Source of the DNA: CAYVFC01 sp964450715
GTDB lineage: Bacteria; Myxococcota_A; Polyangia; Polyangiales; JAFGIB01
Assembly (NCBI GenBank): GCA_964450715.1
Contig: CAYVFC010000173.1
Coordinates: 1-15,709, forward strand
Direction of reading: 5' to 3'
Length of the DNA: 15,709 nt
A program made the position numbers and the translations under genes. The first letter of the stretch is position 1; each line of letters starts with the position of its first letter. Of the stretch, positions 8,253 through 15,433 are shown piece after piece. The notes beneath the pieces were generated by a model. It worked only from the letters and a program-made list of their open reading frames with translations. It had not been told where the DNA came from and made no database searches.

Positions 8253-8414
8253 GAGGGTGTTCAAAAAGCGCCTCCGGTCGTCTTTCGGGCGGGACGGCCC
8301 AATCTGCGGCGTTGCTCCTCCTCGAAATAGCGCTGCTATTGCTCGTCGTCGCGCCTTACAGCTCGGGCCGCCGCGCTCCGAAATACTCGGTCGGCGCTTA
8401 TAAACACCCTCTCA
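8250..8414. repeat. Palindromic MITE-like element with 12-bp terminal inverted repeats
   Basis: The ends are perfect inverted repeats: TGAGAGGGTGTT (8250-8261) and AACACCCTCTCA (8403-8414). Symmetry continues inward imperfectly: an AAGCGCC-type block followed by CGGTCG on the left matches CGGTCGGCGCTT on the right, then TTTCGG and GGCCC blocks. The centre has AATAGC/GCTATT (8326-8331 and 8335-8340). Flanking the centre, GCTCCTCCTCG and GCTCGTCGTCG are near direct repeats. No transposase frame is inside and no target-site duplication is evident. It sits exactly between convergent genes, and each stop codon (TGA on either strand) is the outermost triplet of a terminal repeat. RNA from either strand could fold into a long hairpin, so it could double as a bidirectional terminator. 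There is no clear T-tract. Confidence 0.7.
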
Positions 8415-9827
8415 GAACTTGAGCTTCAGATCGGTCTGGGTGCGATGGTAGTCCTCTCCGCTGCTGATCGGCGTCCGGTTGTAGAAGTAGGTGAAAGCCA
8501 GCACCACGTTTTTGGCGGCCACGAAGCAGATGTTCCACTCGTGCCCCTTGCCGTTCGTCCCGCCGCCGACGAAGTCGGAGTCGGTGAACAGCCCGAATAC
8601 GGCGTCCTCGAGGACCTGGCGATAGATGTAGCGCAGGAAGAAATCGTGGGGTTCCTTTACCTTGCCCAGCAGCGCGCCCACCAGCCAGCCGGTGTTGCCG
8701 TGGTCGGCGGCCGTATTGAAGGCCAGGTCGCCGAAGAGCGCCCAGGGCAGCCCCAAGGCCTTGCCCCCGACCTCGACGAACCCGTTCAGCAGATCGTAGT
8801 CGCTATCGTAGGCGAGCAGGTCGCCCTCGCCGTCGCCGTCGAGATCCAGGGAGACGGTAGAGTTGCCGAAGCTGTCCGTGGGATCCCATATCACCTCTTT
8901 CCTCTCGATGTTCGTATAGTCGATGTACCCCCCCCCGATCAGCGCGTAAAGCTTCTCATCCAGCAAGCTCAGCTTTACGCCGGCCTGCACTCCGAGCAGC
9001 CAGGTATCGTCGTCCGCCGAACGCTCTTGCACGAAGAACGCACTGCTGTTCAGGAACGGCCGGGCGATCCCCATCTCCCGCTCGAACCTGAGCGCCAGTC
9101 CCTCCGGGTTCAGATCGGGGTCCCAGAGCAGTTCGGTCTTGCCCACCTTGTAATAGGGATTCTTCATCTTTCCGCCGAGCAGGCTCAGGGAATCGAAACA
9201 GGGCAGGGTCCAGTCGAAGTAGGCCAGATCGAGCCAGATCGGTTTGCTGGAGAAAGCTTCGGTCAGCGACTGGTTGTTCGACACCGGATCATCCGCGCCG
9301 CCGGTTCCCAGCTGGATGACCGCCTCCAGCCCCTCAGCCAACTCGGCGACCAGGCCCGGTCGCGCCCGGATGCGGTGGCGGTAGCGAAGATCCGCATCCT
9401 CCTTCTTGATGGTCTCGAAGCGGTAGCGCAGATCTCCCTTGAGCTGGATGCGCTCGGTCCACGACGGCTCTGCTTCGCTCTCCGCCTCGGGCTGCGCCGC
9501 GGGCTTCTCGGGTGCCGGCTCGGGCGGCGCGATCTCCGAGCGCGTCTCGGGCGGCTGCGCCGATGCCGTGGCCCCCGGTCCGCTCCGGTCGCCCGACGTC
9601 GGCTCCTCGGCAACCTCGGACGCGGGCGGATCTGCCGGCGGCTCGGGCTGCCTCGCCTCGCCAGCCGGCTCTTCCGCGGCGGCGCTCTGCTGCGAAGCAG
9701 CTTCCGGTGCCGCGGCCTGTTCGACAACCTCTGGTTCCTGCGCCGCAGCGACCACCGCGGTCAAACCGACCAGAAAGGCCGGCATCGCGGCCGGGCGCCA
9801 ACCGTGCTCTCTCTTCGATTCTCTCAT
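8412..9827 (-). CDS. Outer-membrane putative porin with long Pro/Ala/Glu-rich N-terminal linker
   Basis: 471 residues. A signal peptide (basic MRESKREHGWR, hydrophobic core AFLVGLTAVVAAAQ) is followed by about 95 residues of Ala/Pro/Glu/Gln low-complexity sequence (about 30-125), then a beta-barrel of about 340 residues beginning IQLKGDLRYRFE and ending in a terminal Phe (DLKLKF), the usual signal for BAM-dependent assembly. The barrel resembles the 'putative porin' family (Porin_5-like): RYRHRIRARPGL, LDLAYFDW, LLGGKMKNPYY. It would form a channel in the outer membrane. The neighbouring pst genes and a Pho-box-like repeat upstream suggest phosphate or another phosphorus compound as solute; that is inference. 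The ATG start is fixed by GAGGAG 7 bases upstream (9835-9840). The gene is 224 bases beyond phoU and has its own promoter region. Its TGA stop lies in the palindromic element. Confidence 0.85.
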   Translation of the reverse strand: MRESKREHGWRPAAMPAFLVGLTAVVAAAQEPEVVEQAAAPEAASQQSAAAEEPAGEARQPEPPADPPASEVAEEPTSGDRSGPGATASAQPPETRSEIAPPEPAPEKPAAQPEAESEAEPSWTERIQLKGDLRYRFETIKKEDADLRYRHRIRARPGLVAELAEGLEAVIQLGTGGADDPVSNNQSLTEAFSSKPIWLDLAYFDWTLPCFDSLSLLGGKMKNPYYKVGKTELLWDPDLNPEGLALRFEREMGIARPFLNSSAFFVQERSADDDTWLLGVQAGVKLSLLDEKLYALIGGGYIDYTNIERKEVIWDPTDSFGNSTVSLDLDGDGEGDLLAYDSDYDLLNGFVEVGGKALGLPWALFGDLAFNTAADHGNTGWLVGALLGKVKEPHDFFLRYIYRQVLEDAVFGLFTDSDFVGGGTNGKGHEWNICFVAAKNVVLAFTYFYNRTPISSGEDYHRTQTDLKLKF

Positions 9828-9874
9828 CCTTCATCTCCTCTGCAGCCCCTATGAACCAGAGCTGCGGGAAGAGT

Positions 9875-9903
9875 CCGTCACGAATGTGTCAAGACGGTGA
9901 CAG
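9875..9903 (-). promoter_or_regulatory. Pho-box-like triple repeat upstream of the porin
   Basis: Read on the minus strand, three heptamers occur at an 11-base period: CTGTCAC (9897-9903), TTGACAC (9886-9892) and GTGACGG (9875-9881), each separated by four bases. The first matches the PhoB half-site well, the second at 5 of 7, and the third is weak. The site ends 47 bases before the porin ATG. No convincing -10 is found 10 bases downstream, so operator function is likely rather than certain. Confidence 0.5.
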
Positions 9904-10051
9904 AACGGTGGACCAAAGGTGAATTGTGTCACTACCCGACCCCGGCCTTCCCGCGCCCCACCCGGGACGCAGGCATTCCCGAAGCGATAGATGTGATCGC
10001 GCGTTCCGCCCGTCCGGCGTCGTTCCCCTCACGGGGCAGACGATCGGCGCT

Positions 10052-10735
10052 TTACCTCTTGTCGAGCTTGCCCGGGTGACGTACGTCCTCGCCGCGGGTG
10101 AGGAAGATGACCTGCTCGGCCAGGTTGGTCGTGTGGTCCGCCATGCGCTCGAGCCACTTCACCACCGATAGCACGTGGATGCCGCGCTTCATGTCGGCGG
10201 GCTGCTCCTGCATCCGCGCCAGCGTGTTGCGGAAGGCTTCGTGGTAGAGCTCGTCCACCTCGTCGTCGCGGGCGATGACATCGTGGGCCATGGTGTCGTC
10301 CGCGTTGACAAAGGCGTCGATGGCGTCGCGCACCATCGACTCCACGATGGCGGCCATCTGCCCCGCTTGCGGCGGGATATCCGATGCCGGCGCGTCCGCC
10401 AGGTCCAGGGCGCGTTCGCAGATGTTGACCGCCAAATCCCCGATCCGCTCGAGATCGGTCACCATCTTCAGGGCCAGCGAGATGAAGCGCAGATCGGCCC
10501 CCGCCGGGTGGTGGCGGGCCAGGGTTCTCAGGCACAGATCGTCGGTTTCCACCTCGGCGCGGTTGACCCGCTGGTCCAGCTCGATGGTCAGCCGGGCCAG
10601 CTCCACGTCGCGCTCGTCGAGCGCCCGCATGGACTGGGCGATCATCTGCTCCACCTGTCCCGCCATCAGTAGCAGCGACTCCCGGATCATTCGCAGTCGA
10701 TTGCCATAGTCTCGATCGACGTGGGTATTCTTCAT
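10052..10735 (-). CDS. phoU: Phosphate signalling protein PhoU
   Basis: About 227 residues, all alpha-helical, with two PhoU repeats. The conserved metal-binding type motifs are visible: DLRFISLALKMVTDLERIGDLAVNICERA in the first half, and MKRGIHVLSVVKWLERMADHTTNLAEQVIF in the second. PhoU is a cytoplasmic peripheral protein that restrains Pst uptake and, with PhoR, switches off the Pho regulon when phosphate is plentiful. A TTG two codons upstream (10739-10741) keeps the frame open, but the ATG at 10733-10735 is preferred because AAGGGG lies six bases before it. It follows pstB by about 34 bases and closes the operon. Length and motifs are typical; nothing unusual is seen. Confidence 0.96.
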   Translation of the reverse strand: MKNTHVDRDYGNRLRMIRESLLLMAGQVEQMIAQSMRALDERDVELARLTIELDQRVNRAEVETDDLCLRTLARHHPAGADLRFISLALKMVTDLERIGDLAVNICERALDLADAPASDIPPQAGQMAAIVESMVRDAIDAFVNADDTMAHDVIARDDEVDELYHEAFRNTLARMQEQPADMKRGIHVLSVVKWLERMADHTTNLAEQVIFLTRGEDVRHPGKLDKR

Positions 10736-10769
10736 GGCCAACCCCTTGTTCGCGAACCGCCGGCTCGCA

Positions 10770-11567
10770 TCAGCCGTACCGCCCCTCGATGTAGTCCGCC
10801 GTCTCCCGGTTCCTGGGGGTCAGGAACAGGGTATCGGTCTCGGTATGCTCCACCACCCTTCCGTGAAGCATGAAGATACACTTTTCGCTGGCCCGGCGCG
10901 CCTGGGCCATGTTGTGGGTGACGATGAGGATGGTGTACTCGCCGCGCAGGGTCCAGATCAGCTCCTCGACCGCTGCCGTGCTCTTGGGATCGAGCGCCGA
11001 GCAGGGCTCATCCATCAAGAGCACCGCCGGCTTGACCGGCAGCAGCCGCGCGATGCAGAGCTTCTGCTGCTCCTCCAGGCTCAGCTCGGTGGCGTGCTGT
11101 CCGAGCCGATCCCGGGTCTTGTCCCAGAGCAGGACCGTGCGCAGCGCCTCCTCCACCATGACGTCTTCCTCCTCGCGCGTGGGTTTGCGGCCCTGCGGTT
11201 GGTGGATACGAAGACCAAACAGGATGTTGTCGCGGATGGACAGCGGCAGGGGATTGGGACGCTGAAAGACCATGCCCACGTGCTTGCGCAGCTGTACCAG
11301 CTCTACGGCCGGATCCAGCACGTCGTGGCCCAGCACCCGGATGACGCCGCTGGTGCGTACGTAACCCAGCCGTTCCACGATGCGGTTGACCGCGCGCAGG
11401 AAGGTGGTCTTGCCACAGCCCGAGGGCCCGATCATGCTGGTGATCATGCCGCGCTCGATCTTCAGATCGATATCGAACAGCGCCTGGAAGTCGCCGTACC
11501 AGAGGTTGAGCTTGGCGGTCTCGATGGCGAAGTCGTGACCGTCCAACGGTACGGCCGGATCAGCCAA
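10770..11567 (-). CDS. pstB: Phosphate ABC transporter ATPase PstB with degenerate signature motif (LSLEEQ)
   Basis: About 265 residues, cytoplasmic ATPase of the phosphate importer. Walker A GPSGCGKT (47-54), Q-loop VFQRPNPLP with Q102, Walker B LLMDEP with E187, D-loop CSALDP and H-loop VTHN with H218 are all canonical for PstB. The ABC signature is not: LSLEEQ at 162-167 replaces LSGGQ, losing both glycines that contact the gamma-phosphate of ATP across the dimer, although QQKLCIAR just after it is PstB-like. The other ATPase of this operon has the opposite pattern of losses. The start is probably TTG (11565-11567), with GAGGGG four bases upstream and an 8-base overlap with the preceding gene. 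A GTG at 11610-11612 would give 280 residues but overlaps by 53 bases. It ends DYIEGRYG as PstB proteins do. Confidence 0.93.
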   Translation of the reverse strand: MADPAVPLDGHDFAIETAKLNLWYGDFQALFDIDLKIERGMITSMIGPSGCGKTTFLRAVNRIVERLGYVRTSGVIRVLGHDVLDPAVELVQLRKHVGMVFQRPNPLPLSIRDNILFGLRIHQPQGRKPTREEEDVMVEEALRTVLLWDKTRDRLGQHATELSLEEQQKLCIARLLPVKPAVLLMDEPCSALDPKSTAAVEELIWTLRGEYTILIVTHNMAQARRASEKCIFMLHGRVVEHTETDTLFLTPRNRETADYIEGRYG

Positions 11568-12477
11568 AACGCCCCTCGATGTAGTCCAGCGTTCTCTGGT
11601 CGCGCGTCTCACCCTCGAACAGCGCGGCGGTATCGCCGACCTCCACGCATTCGCCGTTCAGGAAGAAGGCCGTGCGGTCGGCCAGCCGCCGCGCCTGCTG
11701 GGTGAGGTTGGTCACCATGACTACCGTCATCTCGCTGTGCAGCTCCCTCAGCACGTCCTCGATCTTCATGGTGGTGACCGGGTCGACGGCGATGGAAAAC
11801 TCGTCGAGTAGCAACAGATCTGGTTTCTGGGAGAGCGCCCGGGCGATGGTCAGCCGCTGCTGCTGCCCGCCCGAGAGGAGGCTGCCGAGCGCGTCGAGCC
11901 GGTCCTTGACCTCGTCCCAGAGCGCCGCTCGCCTCAGGCAGCTCTCCACGAAACCGTCGAGCTCGCTGCCGCTGTATCGGCCGTGCAGCCGCGGCGCCAT
12001 GGCCACGTTGTCATAGACGCTCAGCGGCAGGCCCACCGGAAGCGGGAACACCACGCCCACCCGCCGACGCAGCGCGTAGAGGTTGCGCCAGGTACGGATA
12101 TCCTTGCCCTCGTAGCGCACCTCTCCCGCGAAGCTCATGGAGGGGGTGAAGACGTCCATGCGGTTGAGCACCCGTAAAAAAGAGCTCTTGCCGCTGTTGG
12201 CCGGTCCGATGATGCCGAAGACCTCGTTGTTCTTGATGTCGAGATTGACCTTTTGCAGCGCCGTTCGCGAGCCGTAGCGAATGGTCAGATCGCGGACCTC
12301 CAGCTTCAGCGGGACGGTCTCACTCGAGGTCTCCGGATGGCGCTCTTGCTGGCCGACCGGGTCCTCGACCGGTTGCGGTTCCGCGGCCGGCGGCTCGGAC
12401 CGGGAGGGGGTCGCGATCTCGGGCCGGACGACGTCGTTCGCCGACAACGTTTTACGGAACTGAATTGCGGCTACCAT
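11560..12477 (-). CDS. pstB: Second PstB-like ATPase, lacking Q-loop Gln and H-loop His
   Basis: 305 residues. A Pro/Glu/Ser-rich, probably disordered extension (1-55) precedes the ATPase domain. Walker A GPANSGKS (91-98), signature LSGGQ (201-205) and Walker B LLLLDE (D225, E226) are intact. The Q-loop reads VFPLPVGLP, with Pro145 where PstB has Gln, and the H-loop reads VTNLTQQ, with Asn257 in place of His. After Walker B, DEFSIAVDP replaces DEPCSALDP. As a homodimer it should hydrolyse ATP poorly; as a partner for the adjacent PstB it would donate the missing LSGGQ. The ATG overlaps the pstA stop as ATGGTAG, with AGAGGA about nine bases upstream, so translation is coupled to pstA. A longer frame on this strand beginning inside pstA is out of frame with pstA and is not the gene. 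It ends DYIEGRFG. Confidence 0.93.
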   Translation of the reverse strand: MVAAIQFRKTLSANDVVRPEIATPSRSEPPAAEPQPVEDPVGQQERHPETSSETVPLKLEVRDLTIRYGSRTALQKVNLDIKNNEVFGIIGPANSGKSSFLRVLNRMDVFTPSMSFAGEVRYEGKDIRTWRNLYALRRRVGVVFPLPVGLPLSVYDNVAMAPRLHGRYSGSELDGFVESCLRRAALWDEVKDRLDALGSLLSGGQQQRLTIARALSQKPDLLLLDEFSIAVDPVTTMKIEDVLRELHSEMTVVMVTNLTQQARRLADRTAFFLNGECVEVGDTAALFEGETRDQRTLDYIEGRFG

Positions 12478-13340
12478 TTCTTCTTTCCTCTCAAATAAAC
12501 GCGAAAGGCGATCGACAGCGCGTTCATCGTCAGCACGATGGAGATGAGAACCAGGGCCACCCCGTAGGGCAGCGCCTCGGGAACTCCCGGCACCTGGGTG
12601 GAGATGACGAACAGGTGCAGCGACAGCGCCATGGTCTGGTCGTAGACGCTCTCGGGCAGAACCGGCAGGAAGAAGGCCACTCCGGTAAACATGATGGGGG
12701 CGGTCTCTCCCGCGGTGCGCGAGACTTCCAGGATGATGCCGGTCAGGATCCCGCTGATGGAGTTGGGCAGCACGACCTTGCGGATGGTCTGCCAGCGGGT
12801 GGCTCCCATGTTCCAGCAGGCTTCGCGAAAGGCCTGCGGTACGGCCTGCAGCGATTCGCGGGTGGAGACGATCACCACCGGCAGGGTCATGATGGCCAGG
12901 GTCAGGCTGGCCGCCAGGATGGAGGTGCCGAAGCCGAAGAAGAGCACGAAGGCGCCGACGCCGAACAGCGCGTGCACGATGGAGGGAACCCCGGCCAGGT
13001 TGATGATGGCCAGATTGATGATGCGGGTCAGCCAGTTGTCCGGCGCGTACTCGCTCAGATACAGGGCCGCGGCCACGCCCACCGGCACCGAGGCCAAAAG
13101 GGCCACCGTCACCAGCGCCACAGTTCCCATCAACGCCGGGAAGATGCCGCCCGCGGTCATGCCCTGGGCCGGATCCGTGCTGAGGAATTGCCAGGTGATC
13201 ATCGGGCCGCCCTCGATCACCAGCACGCCTAGGATGAGCAGCACCGGCAGGATAAGGACGACCGTCATGCATAAGTAGAGAAAGCGCATGGAGGTTTCCA
13301 GGCGCTGGTTCTTGCGGTTGATTTCGCTGGCGGCGAACAT
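12471..13340 (-). CDS. pstA: Phosphate ABC transporter permease PstA
   Basis: 289 residues, inner-membrane permease subunit of the phosphate importer. About six membrane spans can be seen: residues 22-45, 70-95, 110-140, 143-160, 205-230 and 255-278. The cytoplasmic coupling (EAA) loop reads EACWNMGATRWQTIRKVVLP, near 168-187, which docks onto the ATPase. SRTAGETAPIMFTG and the SLHLF segment near 240 are PstA hallmarks. The ATG start has a GAGAGAG purine run about 11 bases upstream; a later Met (codon 18) lacks a ribosome binding site. It follows pstC by 16 bases and overlaps the next ATPase gene by seven bases. Normal length, no oddities. Confidence 0.96.
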   Translation of the reverse strand: MFAASEINRKNQRLETSMRFLYLCMTVVLILPVLLILGVLVIEGGPMITWQFLSTDPAQGMTAGGIFPALMGTVALVTVALLASVPVGVAAALYLSEYAPDNWLTRIINLAIINLAGVPSIVHALFGVGAFVLFFGFGTSILAASLTLAIMTLPVVIVSTRESLQAVPQAFREACWNMGATRWQTIRKVVLPNSISGILTGIILEVSRTAGETAPIMFTGVAFFLPVLPESVYDQTMALSLHLFVISTQVPGVPEALPYGVALVLISIVLTMNALSIAFRVYLRGKKKW

Positions 13341-13356
13341 CGTTGCGGAACTCTCT

Positions 13357-14313
13357 CTACCGTTTCCTGAAGCCGCGTATGGCGAGATCGGCGGCCAGGT
13401 TGATGAAGAAGGTCACCACGAACAGCAGGATGCCAAGGGTAAATAGCGCCTGGTAATGCTCGGAGCCGACCGCGGTCTCCCCCAGCTCGGCGGCGATGGT
13501 GGCGGTGAGCGCCCGCACAGAGTCGAAAACGCTTTCGGGCAGGTTGATGGAGTGGCCGCTGGCCATCAGCACCGCCATGGTCTCGCCAAAGCCGCGCCCC
13601 ACCCCCAGCAACACGGCGGCCATCAGACCGTTCTTGCCGGCGGGGAGCACTACCTTGAAGATGATCTGCCAGCGAGTAGCGCCGAGCGCTTCGGCTGCCT
13701 CGCGATAGGTGTCGGGCACGGCCTTGAGCGCGTCCTCGGCAATGGTCGTCATGATCGGAGCCGACATCAGACCCAGGATGAGCCCCGCGTTGAGCACGGT
13801 CAGGCCGATGGGAACGTCGAAGGTTTCGATGATGAGCGGATTCATGATCGATAGACCGATGAATCCCCACACCACCGAGGGGATGGCGGCCAGCAGCTCG
13901 ATGAGGATCTTCAGCGTCTCGCGCACCCGGCCCCGGGCGAACTCGGCCACGTAGATGGCGGCCCCCAGGGAGAAGGGTACCGCGGTCAACACCGCCATTC
14001 CGGTCACGCTGGCCGTGCCGGCGATCAGCGCCAGCGCGCCATAGGTCGGCTGGGTATCGGAGGTCGGCCGCCAGGCTGGCGAGGTAAAAAACTCCCCCGG
14101 GTCGAGGGTGTTGACCAGGAAGCCGAGCCCTTCGCGGGTGATGAAGACGAAGATGCCGATGATGAAGATGATGGCCGAGATGCCGCCCACGAAGACCAGG
14201 CCGGCGACCACCTTGTCGATGACCCAGGGCAGATCCCAACCATCGTCCGCGACCGCTTCCCGTACGGATGTCTGGAGCTGGGCCGCAGGGCTCAATGCCG
14301 GATCTGCCTCCAC
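13357..14313 (-). CDS. pstC: Phosphate ABC transporter permease PstC
   Basis: 318 residues, the partner permease of PstA. A soluble N-terminus of about 30 residues precedes the first span (36-60); further spans lie near 92-118, 130-152, 160-185, 220-245 and 285-308. The EAA loop is EAAEALGATRWQIIFKVVLP (about 202-221), followed by GRGFGETMAVLMASG, both diagnostic for PstC. The periplasmic loop between spans one and two contains FFTSPAWRP, also usual in PstC. The start is GTG (14311-14313), with GGAGAGG four bases upstream. It lies 68 bases after pstS, a gap that may allow more PstS than permease to be made, as is common in pst operons. Not truncated. Confidence 0.96.
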   Translation of the reverse strand: MEADPALSPAAQLQTSVREAVADDGWDLPWVIDKVVAGLVFVGGISAIIFIIGIFVFITREGLGFLVNTLDPGEFFTSPAWRPTSDTQPTYGALALIAGTASVTGMAVLTAVPFSLGAAIYVAEFARGRVRETLKILIELLAAIPSVVWGFIGLSIMNPLIIETFDVPIGLTVLNAGLILGLMSAPIMTTIAEDALKAVPDTYREAAEALGATRWQIIFKVVLPAGKNGLMAAVLLGVGRGFGETMAVLMASGHSINLPESVFDSVRALTATIAAELGETAVGSEHYQALFTLGILLFVVTFFINLAADLAIRGFRKR

Positions 14314-14381
14314 TTTACCTCTCCGTCACTGCGGTCGCTAGCGGTTGATTCATCTACCAATCCATACGGCGACCGACCCGT

Positions 14382-15326
14382 TCAAGGACACTCGACCTTG
14401 CGAACCGGCGCGTAGCCCTTGGCCAGGATGATGCACTGCCCGGCGTCGCTCAGGATCCATTCCAGGTAGGTGCCGATATCACCGCTGGGCTTGCCGGCCG
14501 TGTACATGAACAGGGGCCGAGCGATGGGGTAGGAGCGGTCGACGGCGGTTTCGACAGACGGCGAGAGACAGGGGGTATCGGCTTCCTTTTTTATACAGAG
14601 CGTGCCCACGTGGTCGGTGGCATAGGCCAGCCCGCTGTAGCCGATGGCGCAGGGGGTCTTTTTCACTAGATCGACCACGTCCTTGGAGCCGTGCATGTCG
14701 CGCGAGCCGAGCTTGTACTCTCCCGTTCCCAGCACGGTTTTGCGGAAATAGGCATAGGTGCCCGAGTTGTTCTGGCGGCTGACCCGTACGATTTCGTCGC
14801 TCCCACACCCGGGGACCTTCACGCCGATCCGCGACCACTTGTCTATCTTGCCGCCCTCACCGTATATCGCGGCCAGCTGCTCGATCGAGGCCTCTTTCAG
14901 TGGATTGTCCTTGTGCAGAAAGACGGCCAAGGCGTCGTACCCGACGACGTGCTCCACGGGCTCGACGCCGTTCTTTTTGGCGGCCTCGATCTCCGTGTCC
15001 TTCATCTTGCGGCTGGCGTTGGCGATATCCACCGTGCCGTTGATCATGGCCGAGATGCCCGTGCCCGATCCGCCGCCGCTCACAGCCACCGGTACCCGCG
15101 GCTCCTTGGCGGCGTAGGCCTCGGCCCAGGCCTGGGCCACGTTGACCAGGGTGTCCGAGCCCTTGTTCTGGATCATGACCCGCTTGCCGTCGCTACCAGG
15201 GTGAGCCTTCTCGGCTTCCAGGGCCGGCTTCTTCTGCCCCAGCGTTTGCGGCTTTGAATCGTCTCGCTTGCCGCAGCTGGCTGCCAGGAGCAGGCAAAGT
15301 ATCGAAATCACGCGGTATGGTTTCAT
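14382..15326 (-). CDS. pstS: Phosphate-binding lipoprotein PstS
   Basis: 314 residues, the high-affinity periplasmic phosphate receptor. The signal peptide MKPYRVISILCLLLAAS ends at a lipobox with Cys18, so the protein is probably lipid-anchored. A charged tether (19-48) leads into the class-II binding fold: KGSDTL, SGGGSGTGI (phosphate-binding loop), NASR and SRQNNSGTYAYF line the phosphate site and are all present. FMYTAGKPSG and LEWILSDAGQ are normal C-terminal elements. The ATG is supported by GGAG six bases upstream. It is first in the operon and follows a perfect Pho box, so strong induction under phosphate limitation is expected. Four cysteines in the mature part (for instance CGSDE and the CP at the C-terminus) may form disulphides. 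Confidence 0.96.
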   Translation of the reverse strand: MKPYRVISILCLLLAASCGKRDDSKPQTLGQKKPALEAEKAHPGSDGKRVMIQNKGSDTLVNVAQAWAEAYAAKEPRVPVAVSGGGSGTGISAMINGTVDIANASRKMKDTEIEAAKKNGVEPVEHVVGYDALAVFLHKDNPLKEASIEQLAAIYGEGGKIDKWSRIGVKVPGCGSDEIVRVSRQNNSGTYAYFRKTVLGTGEYKLGSRDMHGSKDVVDLVKKTPCAIGYSGLAYATDHVGTLCIKKEADTPCLSPSVETAVDRSYPIARPLFMYTAGKPSGDIGTYLEWILSDAGQCIILAKGYAPVRKVECP

Positions 15327-15399
15327 CTCGTCTCCACGCGACTACAGGGGATTCTCCGCAACGTTTCGCATACCTGGTGCAGCTGGTTGCGTTACCCGG

Positions 15400-15433
15400 A
15401 ATGTAGGCGGGCTTTGTGACAGCAATGTGACAG
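15400..15433 (-). promoter_or_regulatory. Pho box and -10 of the pstS operon
   Basis: On the minus strand two identical heptamers CTGTCAC (15427-15433 and 15416-15422) are separated by ATTG, exactly the 7-4-7 arrangement bound by a PhoB dimer. Ten bases further on is TACATT (15400-15405), a 4-of-6 match to the -10 hexamer, at the spacing normal for PhoB-activated promoters, where the Pho box replaces the -35. Transcription should begin near 15393, leaving a leader of about 65 bases before pstS. Confidence 0.9.

Noticed and set aside
8445..9854. Plus-strand frame (469 codons) opposite the porin
   Set aside because: It covers the porin almost exactly in antisense; the porin has a signal peptide and a terminal Phe, while this frame is Arg/Leu/Gly-rich and featureless.
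12478..13272. Extension of the second PstB frame upstream into pstA, giving a 570-residue protein
   Set aside because: The extra part is Gly/His/Arg-rich, out of frame with the convincing PstA; the ATG overlapping the pstA stop has a proper ribosome binding site.
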